Under the pieces are notes generated by a model, which was not told the origin of the DNA, did not search any database, and saw only the letters and a program-made list of their open reading frames with translations. From the NCBI GenBank assembly GCA_013287375.1, contig JABDDX010000013.1, positions 1-45,747 of the forward strand: a stretch of 45,747 nt of DNA. The letters are read 5' to 3'. Shown here piece by piece: positions 23,653 to 30,939 of this stretch. Origin of the DNA: Bacteroidota bacterium. GTDB lineage: Bacteria > Bacteroidota > Bacteroidia > Sphingobacteriales > Sphingobacteriaceae. The position numbers and the translations under genes were made by a program. The stretch's first letter is position 1, and each line of letters opens with the position of its first letter.

Positions 23653-24282
23653 ATGCTGAAATTAAAAATTTTAACTGTACCGATTTTATTTGTAAGCATG
23701 TTTTGGATGGGGTTTACTTTTAAATCTCATCAGTCACAAAAAGTTAGCAAACTACATAATGCGGCAGACACTGGAATTCTACATCTTAATGATTTAACGA
23801 AATCTGACAGAGCTAAATATAGCTTAACAATTATATTAGCCAAATTAACTAAAGACCCTTGTGGGCCTAATAATTACTTTTATCCTGTAACAGCGATACT
23901 TAAAAATAACTCAAAAGATACTCTAACATATTTAGATTATACATGTAGTCATTTTATTTGGGAAACAGATAATCAATTACTTTGGGCATACCAACCAACA
24001 GATGAATGTTATGGTTGTAATGCCAATTTTATGACCCACTTTATCGTACTTCCCGGGAAAAGTAAAACTATATTTTTGCACGCGATCTTTAGAAAAAATA
24101 TAAAACCAGCACAAACTAATTTTAGGGTGGGAATGATATTACAGCGGGTAATTAATTTCAGTGACGATAGGGTTTATTTCAGGTATTTTCAAGCACCTCA
24201 GTCAGATAATCGCTTAGATCATTTAAGTAAACAAAAACAGAATCTTATATGGTCTAATTTTGTATCTATTCACACGAATTAA
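23653..24282 (+). CDS. Hypothetical secreted or membrane-anchored protein
   Basis: Unrecognised, 209 aa. A signal or anchor segment covers residues 3-22 (KLKILTVPILFVSMFWMGFT). Four Cys occur in the middle (DPCGPNNY, DYTCSHF, DECYGCNA), possibly forming disulphides. The VTAILKNNSKDTLTYLDYTC strand and the later VLPGKSKTIFLHAIF suggest an immunoglobulin-like beta sandwich. More AT-rich than the preceding operon. Function unknown. Confidence 0.65.
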   Translation: MLKLKILTVPILFVSMFWMGFTFKSHQSQKVSKLHNAADTGILHLNDLTKSDRAKYSLTIILAKLTKDPCGPNNYFYPVTAILKNNSKDTLTYLDYTCSHFIWETDNQLLWAYQPTDECYGCNANFMTHFIVLPGKSKTIFLHAIFRKNIKPAQTNFRVGMILQRVINFSDDRVYFRYFQAPQSDNRLDHLSKQKQNLIWSNFVSIHTN

Positions 24283-24316
24283 TAATTTCAATAACATTGT
24301 TATCTAATTATTCAAT

Positions 24317-24355
24317 AAAAAACAGAACAAAAACATAAGAAAATCACTGTTTTTT
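24317..24355. terminator. Hairpin between convergent genes
   Basis: AAAAAACAG (24317-24325) pairs with CTGTTTTTT (24347-24355). The A-run/T-run arrangement would give U-tails in both directions, suiting the convergent pair. A further GTACC-GT-GGTAC hairpin lies near 24393. Confidence 0.5.
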
Positions 24356-24405
24356 AATGATTGGGCTTTTCTTGTACCAAGTGTTTCATCTGTACCGTGG
24401 TACAC

Positions 24406-25479
24406 TTATATTGTTTCTTCCTTTAGAATACTTAACACATTATTGTTATCAATGCCACCAAAAAAGGATACACCATGAGCGCCATTCTTTAGTGCTACCT
24501 GTATACCCTGACGGATCTCATCGTCATTCTTAAAGTTTGGCAAATACAGGCCTGCATATAGCGGGAACTTGCCTGCAAGGAAATGCGTGCCTTCTTTTAC
24601 CGCATAGCCTATCCAGCTTACCTGCTCGTTGTAGAAACCGTGGTAGATCATCGGACAAATGCCATCCAGGTTCCAGTTTGTCCAGTCCTGCCTTACGTTG
24701 CGGCGGGCAACTTCGGGGGTTGGGAACACAGCTGCGGTTATTACTTTATTCTTTTTGTGTGCGATGTCGGCCAAGCTATTCACCACCCGGGTTATGTTAC
24801 CATAGCGAAATAAACGCCATGACAGGCTTGCATCCGGATATTGCAGGGTGGTTACATCAATGTCATATTGATCTTTAAAATGCGCCTGACAAACCTCGCA
24901 GTAGCAAAAATCATAAGCCGGTAGTTCCTTGGTTTGGTCGAGGTTGTAATGGCTCCACAGGTTCACAGGCAGTATCACATCGCAGTAGCGCACGTAATCC
25001 AGATGGACACCGTCTATATAATCTTTGTTAATAATATCTGTTACCTGTTGCTCCAGGTACTGCTGTACTTCGGGGCGCGACGGGCATAGCCAGCGGTAGT
25101 AATCCACATAAGGCGGATGATCGACACAGGACTCCCCATTACGGTTTTTACTGTACCATTCCGGGTGAATCTTAAGTAATTCTGCGCGGTTAAAGGTCCA
25201 CATCCAGCGGTGGGCTTCCAATCCGTTAGCTTTTGCGGTACGGAAATGGATTTCGCTATCGTTTTCAAAAAGTATAGCGCTAATGCCGGCTGCTTTATAG
25301 CCTGCATAGCGAATATTTAACTCGTCCTGGGTATCCTTTAGGTTCGGATTAATCCAAACCCAGTTTTTTAGCTTGTGCTTTTTAGGGGCGGCTAAACTTA
25401 CTTCGGCTTTGCCTTTTAATGATAAGCCGGTAGCGGCACCTGCCAGTAATCCTGCTTTTATGAATTCCCGTTTATTCAT
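24406..25479 (-). CDS. GHL10-like family 10 glycosylhydrolase-type protein
   Basis: 357 aa. The N-terminus MNKREFIKAGLLAGAATG resembles the twin-arginine/lipidation-type export signals on Bacteroidota polysaccharide enzymes but has only one Arg. The body is a TIM-barrel of the GHL10 type: LKNWVWINPNLKDTQ, GISAILFEN, YRWLCPSRPEVQQYLEQQV, IDGVHLDYVRY (the most conserved block), FCYCEVCQAHF, LDGICPMIYHGF, GVSFFGG. The substrate is unknown, presumably a glycan. It overlaps the CBM9-like gene by 8 nt, so the two products probably act on the same polymer. Confidence 0.82.
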   Translation of the reverse strand: MNKREFIKAGLLAGAATGLSLKGKAEVSLAAPKKHKLKNWVWINPNLKDTQDELNIRYAGYKAAGISAILFENDSEIHFRTAKANGLEAHRWMWTFNRAELLKIHPEWYSKNRNGESCVDHPPYVDYYRWLCPSRPEVQQYLEQQVTDIINKDYIDGVHLDYVRYCDVILPVNLWSHYNLDQTKELPAYDFCYCEVCQAHFKDQYDIDVTTLQYPDASLSWRLFRYGNITRVVNSLADIAHKKNKVITAAVFPTPEVARRNVRQDWTNWNLDGICPMIYHGFYNEQVSWIGYAVKEGTHFLAGKFPLYAGLYLPNFKNDDEIRQGIQVALKNGAHGVSFFGGIDNNNVLSILKEETI

Positions 25480-26590
25480 TTTTCTTACTTATTTGATTGA
25501 TCGCGCTTTGCTGGTTGATAGTCCACACCTGGTTACTTTGCTTGTCATTTATCAGCCCCATAAACTGGTGTTTGGTAGCCTCTAGTTTTAATAAATTCGC
25601 TTTGCCATTTACCACTATTCTACTTTTAATTCCGAGTTGTTTTAACAATAAAGCATACCTGTGATGCTTTATGAAATATAGGTATTCGCGGTAATAGATC
25701 AACCACAAATATCGTTTCTGCAGCTCAGAATAAGGCATCGTAAAAGTATTATTATCTGTAGTACTTTTGATAAACTGCAAATACCCCCAACGCTCCGGGA
25801 AATGCATATCAATCACCCCCTGCGCCGACCATACCCAATTATGCTCCGGTTTTAAATCGCCAGATGCGGTAGTTTGCTTTACATATTTGCCATTATGCAC
25901 ATCGGTATCCCACTCCACACGCGAAAAATTAATGCGCCACAAATCACCATCAACTGGTATATTTATATTGTTACCCATGCTGATTGATTTAAAAGGAATA
26001 GCGATTTCAACTGTCCAACCTTTATCCTTATCGGCAGGATTATTTACGGTGCCTTGTACCTTTACCGCGGTTCGCAATCCCTCGGCATTATAATTTATCA
26101 TGGCATCGCCTCTATCCCTGTATGGGGTATTAAGAAAAAGATCGAAAATTGTATTCAGCGCATTTACCTCAAACTCGTAGTATTGATGTATGGTGTTATT
26201 GGGATTAATAAACACCTCAAAATCATTATCATGATAAACAATAGCATCATGCCTCGTTTCATAGGCCCAAACATTAGGTTCCTGTATTTTTGCTGCAATG
26301 TAAATGCAACTATCGCCCCAAAGCATTTTTACTTGGGTATGAAGTGTGGGATGTGGCTTTTTATCACCCTCAATATCCTGGAATTCATTCGTCCACGCTG
26401 CCTGGTTCCAGGTTGTATCATTAATATCACCATCAATTGCAGGTGGCGTCTTAGTATAATGAATAATGTAGTTGCGGGGAGTTGTAAATAGATTTTCAAG
26501 CCCATGAAATGGCGATTGCGCATTTACGCAAAACACCACAAATGAAAGGAATATGGTTATGAGTATTTTCCGATGGATATTTGATCTCAT
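25472..26590 (-). CDS. Secreted CBM9-like carbohydrate-binding protein
   Basis: 372 aa. Signal peptide KILITIFLSFVVFCVNAQ. A family 9-like carbohydrate-binding domain covers about residues 40-280: IHYTKTPPAIDGDINDTTW, CIYIAAKIQEPNVWA, DNDFEVFINPNN, YYEFEVNALNTIFDLFL, GWTVEIAIPFKSI, LWRINFSRVEW, HFPERWGYLQF. The C-terminal 90 residues are mostly helical and unassigned. Translationally coupled to the downstream GHL10-like gene; 15 nt follow the EVE gene stop. Probably outer-membrane or periplasmic glycan capture; ligand unknown. Confidence 0.82.
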   Translation of the reverse strand: MRSNIHRKILITIFLSFVVFCVNAQSPFHGLENLFTTPRNYIIHYTKTPPAIDGDINDTTWNQAAWTNEFQDIEGDKKPHPTLHTQVKMLWGDSCIYIAAKIQEPNVWAYETRHDAIVYHDNDFEVFINPNNTIHQYYEFEVNALNTIFDLFLNTPYRDRGDAMINYNAEGLRTAVKVQGTVNNPADKDKGWTVEIAIPFKSISMGNNINIPVDGDLWRINFSRVEWDTDVHNGKYVKQTTASGDLKPEHNWVWSAQGVIDMHFPERWGYLQFIKSTTDNNTFTMPYSELQKRYLWLIYYREYLYFIKHHRYALLLKQLGIKSRIVVNGKANLLKLEATKHQFMGLINDKQSNQVWTINQQSAINQISKKNE

Positions 26591-26605
26591 GCTGTCGTTT
26601 AATGA

Positions 26606-27010
26606 TCAGCTTCCTAATGCAACAATGCGATCAAACTCTTCGCGTTTTAAGCCCATTACTGATAATCTGCCCTGGCGCACCAATCCCACATCTTTTAATT
26701 GCGCATCTGCTTTTATGGTTTCGAGTGTTACAGGATTTTTGATGGTTTCGAATGGAACAAGATCAACCACCACCCAGTTTTTATCATCAGTTGTTGGGTC
26801 CTGGTAAGCCTCTTTTACAACTTTGGCTATGCCTACCACCTCTTTACCTTCGTTACTGTGGTAATATAATACCAGGTCACCCTCCTTCATCTCACGTAAA
26901 TTATTGCGGGCCTGATAATTGCGAACGCCGTCCCAAAAGGTGCGGCCGTCCTTATTAAATTTTTCCCAGCTATATTTATGCGGTTCACTTTTTACAAGCC
27001 AATAATTCAT
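26606..27010 (-). CDS. EVE-domain protein
   Basis: 134 aa, the whole protein is one EVE domain (PUA-like fold that reads modified bases, as in THYN1). Hallmarks: MNYWLVKSEPHKYSWEKF, WDGVRNYQARNNLREMKEGD, LVLYYHSNEGKEVVGIAKVV, and the C-terminal VGLVRQGRLSVMGLKREEFD. The natural ligand in bacteria is not established; 5-methylcytosine derivatives or modified RNA are candidates. A perfect 8-bp palindrome sits just before the ATG. It heads a three-gene minus-strand group with the CBM9-like and GHL10-like genes, with which no functional link is known. Confidence 0.92.
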   Translation of the reverse strand: MNYWLVKSEPHKYSWEKFNKDGRTFWDGVRNYQARNNLREMKEGDLVLYYHSNEGKEVVGIAKVVKEAYQDPTTDDKNWVVVDLVPFETIKNPVTLETIKADAQLKDVGLVRQGRLSVMGLKREEFDRIVALGS

Positions 27011-27013
27011 CTG

Positions 27014-27032
27014 CGGTATAATGTTTATACCG
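27014..27032 (-). promoter_or_regulatory. Palindrome at the EVE gene start
   Basis: CGGTATAA-tgt-TTATACCG, a perfect 8-bp inverted repeat with a 3-nt centre, beginning 4 nt upstream of the ATG. It could be an operator or a 5' hairpin controlling initiation. Confidence 0.4.
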
Positions 27033-27109
27033 TAAAGATGTTAAAAAGTACTGTAATTGTAAAGTTGAATTAAGAGTAGAAAGCAGTAATAAGATGTACC
27101 TATTACTTA

Positions 27110-27298
27110 TTATGACCTTTTAATGTATTTTTTATACAGGTGCTCAATGTAGCCTACGCTTACATAGTCCAGAAATTTCCAGCTTTCCTGAAAATACGTA
27201 CGTTGAATGTATTTAAGAATACTAAAAAGTATTACCAAAAAGATAAGCAATAGCCCCAGCGAGAATAAAACTATGCAAAAAATGATAAAAACATTCAT
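27110..27298 (-). CDS. Small membrane protein
   Basis: Unrecognised, 62 aa. A strongly hydrophobic N-terminal helix (FIIFCIVLFSLGLLLIFLVI, about residues 4-28) is followed by a basic/aromatic tail (YIEHLYKKYIKRS). The composition is plausible for a real single-span inner membrane protein, and no other gene competes for the space. It lies downstream of holA on the same strand, with 128 bp between. No homologue recognised. Confidence 0.5.
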   Translation of the reverse strand: MNVFIIFCIVLFSLGLLLIFLVILFSILKYIQRTYFQESWKFLDYVSVGYIEHLYKKYIKRS

Positions 27299-27426
27299 CG
27301 GAAAAAACTTAATGGTTAATTAATGCTTTTTACGATAATTTAACCAATAAGTTACCTTAGAGACAGAAATTCTATCTTTTTGTCTGAAAAACATATCCAA
27401 AGGCAAATTAAATACCTGGAAACGAT

Positions 27427-28443
27427 TTAATGCAGGATTTTAAACATTAGTTCTTTAAGCAATGCGCCATCTTCGGCGTTGGAATCAACACCTTTGCTTT
27501 TCAAATCATATTCGCGCAGGTAACTTATAATATTCATGGTTTTACCATAATCATAACTACGGGCAGCCTGCTCATAATCTTTTACAAAATAAGGGTTTAC
27601 GCCAATTTCGCGGGCTAGATTTGATTTGTCCTTCACATAATGGCATGCCAATACTTTGCTAAAGAAATTATTCAGGTTGCCTAATACCAAAACTATTGGG
27701 TTTGCTTTAGGGTTAGCTTCAAAATAATTAATGATTTGGTTTACCTTGAATGCGTTTTTTTGGCACAGAGCCGTTTGTAACTCAAATACATTGTACTCCT
27801 TACTAATACCTATATTATTTTGAATGTGTTCTAAGGTAATTTCTTGTCCTGCCGATATATTCAGCATTAACTTTTCCAGCTCGTTAGCTATCTTGGAAAG
27901 ATCGTTACCCAGATATTCAGCCAGCATTGCTGAAGCTTGCTGATTTATGCGATAACCTTTTCCTGTAATAAAACTTTCTATCCAGCCGGGTATCTTGTTA
28001 TCATATAATGTAGCTGATTCAAATATCAACCCATTCTTATCAATGGCTTTGTAAGTTTTTTTGCGTTTATCAAACTTGCCATATTTATAGCAAAATACCA
28101 GAATGGTACTTGGCAATGGATTTTCAAGATAAGCCAATAGTGGGTTGATGCTCTTTTTATCCTCATCGTCCTTCCCCCACTTCATATCCTGCGCCTCTTT
28201 TACCAATACAACCTGGTAATCAGCCATCATGGGGTAACGTTTGGAGGCATTAAGCACCGACATCAAATCGGTATCCTTACCATAAAACACGGTCTGATTA
28301 AAGCCCTTTTCAGCATCAGGCAATAATTGGTGCTCTACATAATTACTAACCTGGTCAATATAAAAAGGTTCTTCGCCATGTAACAAGTACAGGGGTTTAA
28401 ATTTGCGGTTTTTAAGATCTTTTAATATATCGGCAGCAGTCAT
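27427..28443 (-). CDS. holA: DNA polymerase III subunit delta
   Basis: Clamp-loader delta subunit that opens the sliding clamp; 338 aa. The N-terminus LKNRKFKPLYLLHGEEPFYI is the diagnostic family motif, followed by the clamp-binding region (ASKRYPMMADYQVVLVKEAQ) and an AAA+-like fold without Walker motifs. Then DKNGLIFESATLYDNKIPGW and the C-terminal collar domain LGNDLSKIANELEKLMLN. It is divergent from the HsdR-N gene. Its 5' leader is the mirror copy of the neighbour's leader (27-bp perfect inverted repeat). Confidence 0.93.
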   Translation of the reverse strand: MTAADILKDLKNRKFKPLYLLHGEEPFYIDQVSNYVEHQLLPDAEKGFNQTVFYGKDTDLMSVLNASKRYPMMADYQVVLVKEAQDMKWGKDDEDKKSINPLLAYLENPLPSTILVFCYKYGKFDKRKKTYKAIDKNGLIFESATLYDNKIPGWIESFITGKGYRINQQASAMLAEYLGNDLSKIANELEKLMLNISAGQEITLEHIQNNIGISKEYNVFELQTALCQKNAFKVNQIINYFEANPKANPIVLVLGNLNNFFSKVLACHYVKDKSNLAREIGVNPYFVKDYEQAARSYDYGKTMNIISYLREYDLKSKGVDSNAEDGALLKELMFKILH

Positions 28444-28446
28444 TTC

Positions 28447-28555
28447 AATTCAAAAATCAAAAGTAAAAATTCATAATCCAAAAGCACCATTCCTATCAAC
28501 AATATATTATCGCGATATAAATCCGCTTTGAATTTTTACTTTTGATTTTTGAATT
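28447..28555. repeat. 27-bp perfect inverted repeat at two divergent starts
   Basis: Arms 28447-28473 and 28529-28555 are exact complements. Read toward each gene, both arms give the same T-rich leader (TGAATTTTTACTTTTGATTT...) ending 3 nt before the holA ATG and 5 nt before the HsdR-N ATG. Confidence 0.75.
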
Positions 28556-28560
28556 ATAAC

Positions 28561-29028
28561 ATGGAACAACTGCAGCCGCTTAACTTACCTCCTTATCCTT
28601 TTAAAATAAGCGATAGCAACGGGCAGTTAACTTTGTTTGATGAGATAAGGAAAAAGCACCTCGTTATAACTCCCGAGGAATGGGTACGGCAGCATTTTGT
28701 CCAGTATTTAATCAATCAAAAAAAATATCCAAAAACGCTGATCAAACTTGAGGGCGGTGTAAAACTTAATGGTATGGCCCGCCGAACCGATATTGTTGTA
28801 TTTAACCCTGCCGGCGAGAAGATTTTGATGGTAGAATGTAAAGCACCATCTGTTGCCATTAATCAAAAGGTGTTTGATCAGGTTGCCCGTTATAATATCA
28901 CCCATAAAATAGGCTTACTTGCCGTTACCAACGGCTTACAACATTACTATTGCACAGTAGACTTCAACAATCATAATTACAAGTTTATTGAGGATCTGCC
29001 CGAATATAATATTTCGGCGAATAGTTAA
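28561..29028 (+). CDS. HsdR N-terminal-like (PD-(D/E)xK) protein
   Basis: 155 aa from ATG at 28561; a TTG 12 nt upstream is in the T-rich leader and unlikely. The protein matches only the N-terminal nuclease-fold domain of type I restriction HsdR subunits: LVITPEEWVRQHFVQYLI, GMARRTDIVVF (D77), ILMVECKAPS (E92-x-K94) and Q107 in FDQVARYN. It has no helicase domain and no hsdM/hsdS neighbour. Such stand-alone HSDR_N proteins are common and conserved in Bacteroidota next to holA; function unknown. Its stop codon overlaps that of the convergent kinase gene. Confidence 0.87.
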   Translation: MEQLQPLNLPPYPFKISDSNGQLTLFDEIRKKHLVITPEEWVRQHFVQYLINQKKYPKTLIKLEGGVKLNGMARRTDIVVFNPAGEKILMVECKAPSVAINQKVFDQVARYNITHKIGLLAVTNGLQHYYCTVDFNNHNYKFIEDLPEYNISANS

Positions 29029-30824
29029 ACCTGAACAGTCAGCGTTTGTATCTTCTCCAGCAATTCTTCTGGTTTAAATGGCTTGGATACATAATCATTC
29101 ATACCTGAATTAAATACGCGTTCTCTGATGTCAAATAACGCCGAAGCAGTTAGGGCGATGATAGGTATATTTGCTTTCTTGGGATCGGGCAGTTTTCTTA
29201 TCTCAATAGCCGCGTCAAATCCATTCATAATAGGCATTTGCAGGTCCATTAAAATAATATCGAAGTTGCCGTATTGGACGAGTTGAACCGCGCGTTCCCC
29301 ATTTTCAGCAATTGTTGGGGTGATATTCCATTTGGATAACAGTTTCTTCATCAGCATCACGTTAACCACATTATCTTCTGCAATAAGCATCCTGATATGA
29401 CTTAAGGCATCATTTGCAGGGAGCGGTAACTTATTATCAACCCTCGGAACGTGTTGTTCTGTCGATACCGGGAATTCCATATTAAATGAGAACTCAGACC
29501 CCTGCCCAAGAACGCTGTTAACATTCATCTTTAGGCCTTGTAACTCCAGCAGGCGTTTAATAATTGCCAGACCTAAACCCGTGCCACCATACTGACGGGT
29601 AGTGGTTATTGACTCCTGAGCAAAAGGTTCAAATATGGTATCTATATTATGCTGGTCGATACCTATACCGGTATCCTTAACCGCGAAGTTTACGGTGATG
29701 GTATTGTGCCTGTCTTCAATTACGGTACATCTTACGCCAATATTTCCTTCTTTTGTGAATTTTATAGCGTTGCTGATGAGGTTAAATATGATTTGTGTAA
29801 TACGGGTAGGATCACCAAATAAAACTTTCGTATCCAGACTATCATCAACATCAAGTTTAAACAGTAACCCTTTTTCTTCCGCTTTAATTTTTTGACCGCC
29901 GCAAATACCCTGCATTAGCTCGGTTAAATTAAAGCCTATATTTTCAAAAACAACCCGTCCTGATTCAATTTTATTAAAATCAAGCACATCGTTTACAATA
30001 GCCAGCAAATTTGCCCCCGAGAATTTTAGTATCTCCAGGTTTTCCCTTTGATCATGACGCGGGTTGCTCATCAGTAATAAATTACTCATACCGATAACCG
30101 CATTTAATGGGGTGCGAATTTCATGCGACATGGTAGAAAGAAATTCTGATTTTGCCTGCGATGATTTCTCTGCCTTATCAATAGCGGAGCCCAATTTTTC
30201 ATTTAACACGGACTGATCTTCAGATGTTTTTTTCAGCTCCTGTATGTTACGATAAAACGCAGTATAAAAATGGCTGTGAATGTATATAAGTACTATAAAA
30301 TTGGCAAATACCGCTATAATTATGGTTGATTGATCTACTTGCTCTGGCTTAAATTGAATAAAATACGCATTATTATATTGAACAACCAGGAAAATTAATA
30401 CGGGTATCAGGTTCAGTATGGAATAAAATATACCATAAGTTTGGCCCAGCATGTAAAAACTGAATATAACAACCAGAATAACCATTTGAATGGTTACGAT
30501 ATTTACATTTTGGAGCGTGTAAAATACATCGAATAAATTTACAACTGTAGCCAGTATAAGTAAGCCATGCGATATAACCCGCCAATTGCCATTATATGTT
30601 AAAAACTTAAAAGAGATTACCGTACAAACCAGCATCACGATAGCAGTGTAGGTAATTAGTGGCTGGTGCTGGTAATAAATATTGCTTAATAGCGAAGCAA
30701 GAGCAATAAATACAATGCCTAAACCATAATATAATAAGCGAATACGTGCCTGATCAAGAAATGATTGATCATCCGATAATATTTTATCAAGCGAGAAGTT
30801 GAAAAAGCCGGCACTTTTGCTCAT
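29025..30824 (-). CDS. Hybrid sensor histidine kinase
   Basis: 599 aa membrane kinase. The first 185 residues hold about six hydrophobic helices with little extracytoplasmic sequence, like 7TM-type or stress-sensing inputs. A short coiled linker is at 192-222. HisKA follows with phospho-acceptor H234 in FLSTMSHEIRTPLNA. HATPase motifs are FNLISNAIKFTKEG (N box), KDTGIGID (G1) and GGTGLGLAI (G2). The C-terminal receiver has EDN at 483-485, the phospho-acceptor D527 (ILMDLQMP) and K581 (SKPF). No DNA-binding or Hpt domain is fused, and no partner gene is adjacent, so its target is unknown. Confidence 0.93.
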   Translation of the reverse strand: MSKSAGFFNFSLDKILSDDQSFLDQARIRLLYYGLGIVFIALASLLSNIYYQHQPLITYTAIVMLVCTVISFKFLTYNGNWRVISHGLLILATVVNLFDVFYTLQNVNIVTIQMVILVVIFSFYMLGQTYGIFYSILNLIPVLIFLVVQYNNAYFIQFKPEQVDQSTIIIAVFANFIVLIYIHSHFYTAFYRNIQELKKTSEDQSVLNEKLGSAIDKAEKSSQAKSEFLSTMSHEIRTPLNAVIGMSNLLLMSNPRHDQRENLEILKFSGANLLAIVNDVLDFNKIESGRVVFENIGFNLTELMQGICGGQKIKAEEKGLLFKLDVDDSLDTKVLFGDPTRITQIIFNLISNAIKFTKEGNIGVRCTVIEDRHNTITVNFAVKDTGIGIDQHNIDTIFEPFAQESITTTRQYGGTGLGLAIIKRLLELQGLKMNVNSVLGQGSEFSFNMEFPVSTEQHVPRVDNKLPLPANDALSHIRMLIAEDNVVNVMLMKKLLSKWNITPTIAENGERAVQLVQYGNFDIILMDLQMPIMNGFDAAIEIRKLPDPKKANIPIIALTASALFDIRERVFNSGMNDYVSKPFKPEELLEKIQTLTVQV

Positions 30825-30853
30825 GCAATTATTGGGTATCTATAAATTAAAGT

Positions 30854-30922
30854 TCAGGTTGTTAAATATATAACACCTACGGCGTACAGCCAATAGATTT
30901 GCTATTATATTTAACAACCTGA
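30854..30922. terminator. Long inverted repeat after valS
   Basis: Perfect 17-bp arms TCAGGTTGTTAAATATA (30854-30870) and 30906-30922, with a 35-nt loop that itself contains GTACGCCGTAG-type self-complementarity. It lies between the end of valS and the kinase start, both minus strand. It may terminate valS transcription or insulate the kinase gene; the U-tail is weak. Confidence 0.45.
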
Positions 30923-30939
30923 TGGAATACCCTTTGCAA

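Noticed and set aside
28561-29028. Type I restriction system
   Set aside because: Only the N-terminal nuclease-like domain is present, with no hsdM, hsdS or helicase part nearby.
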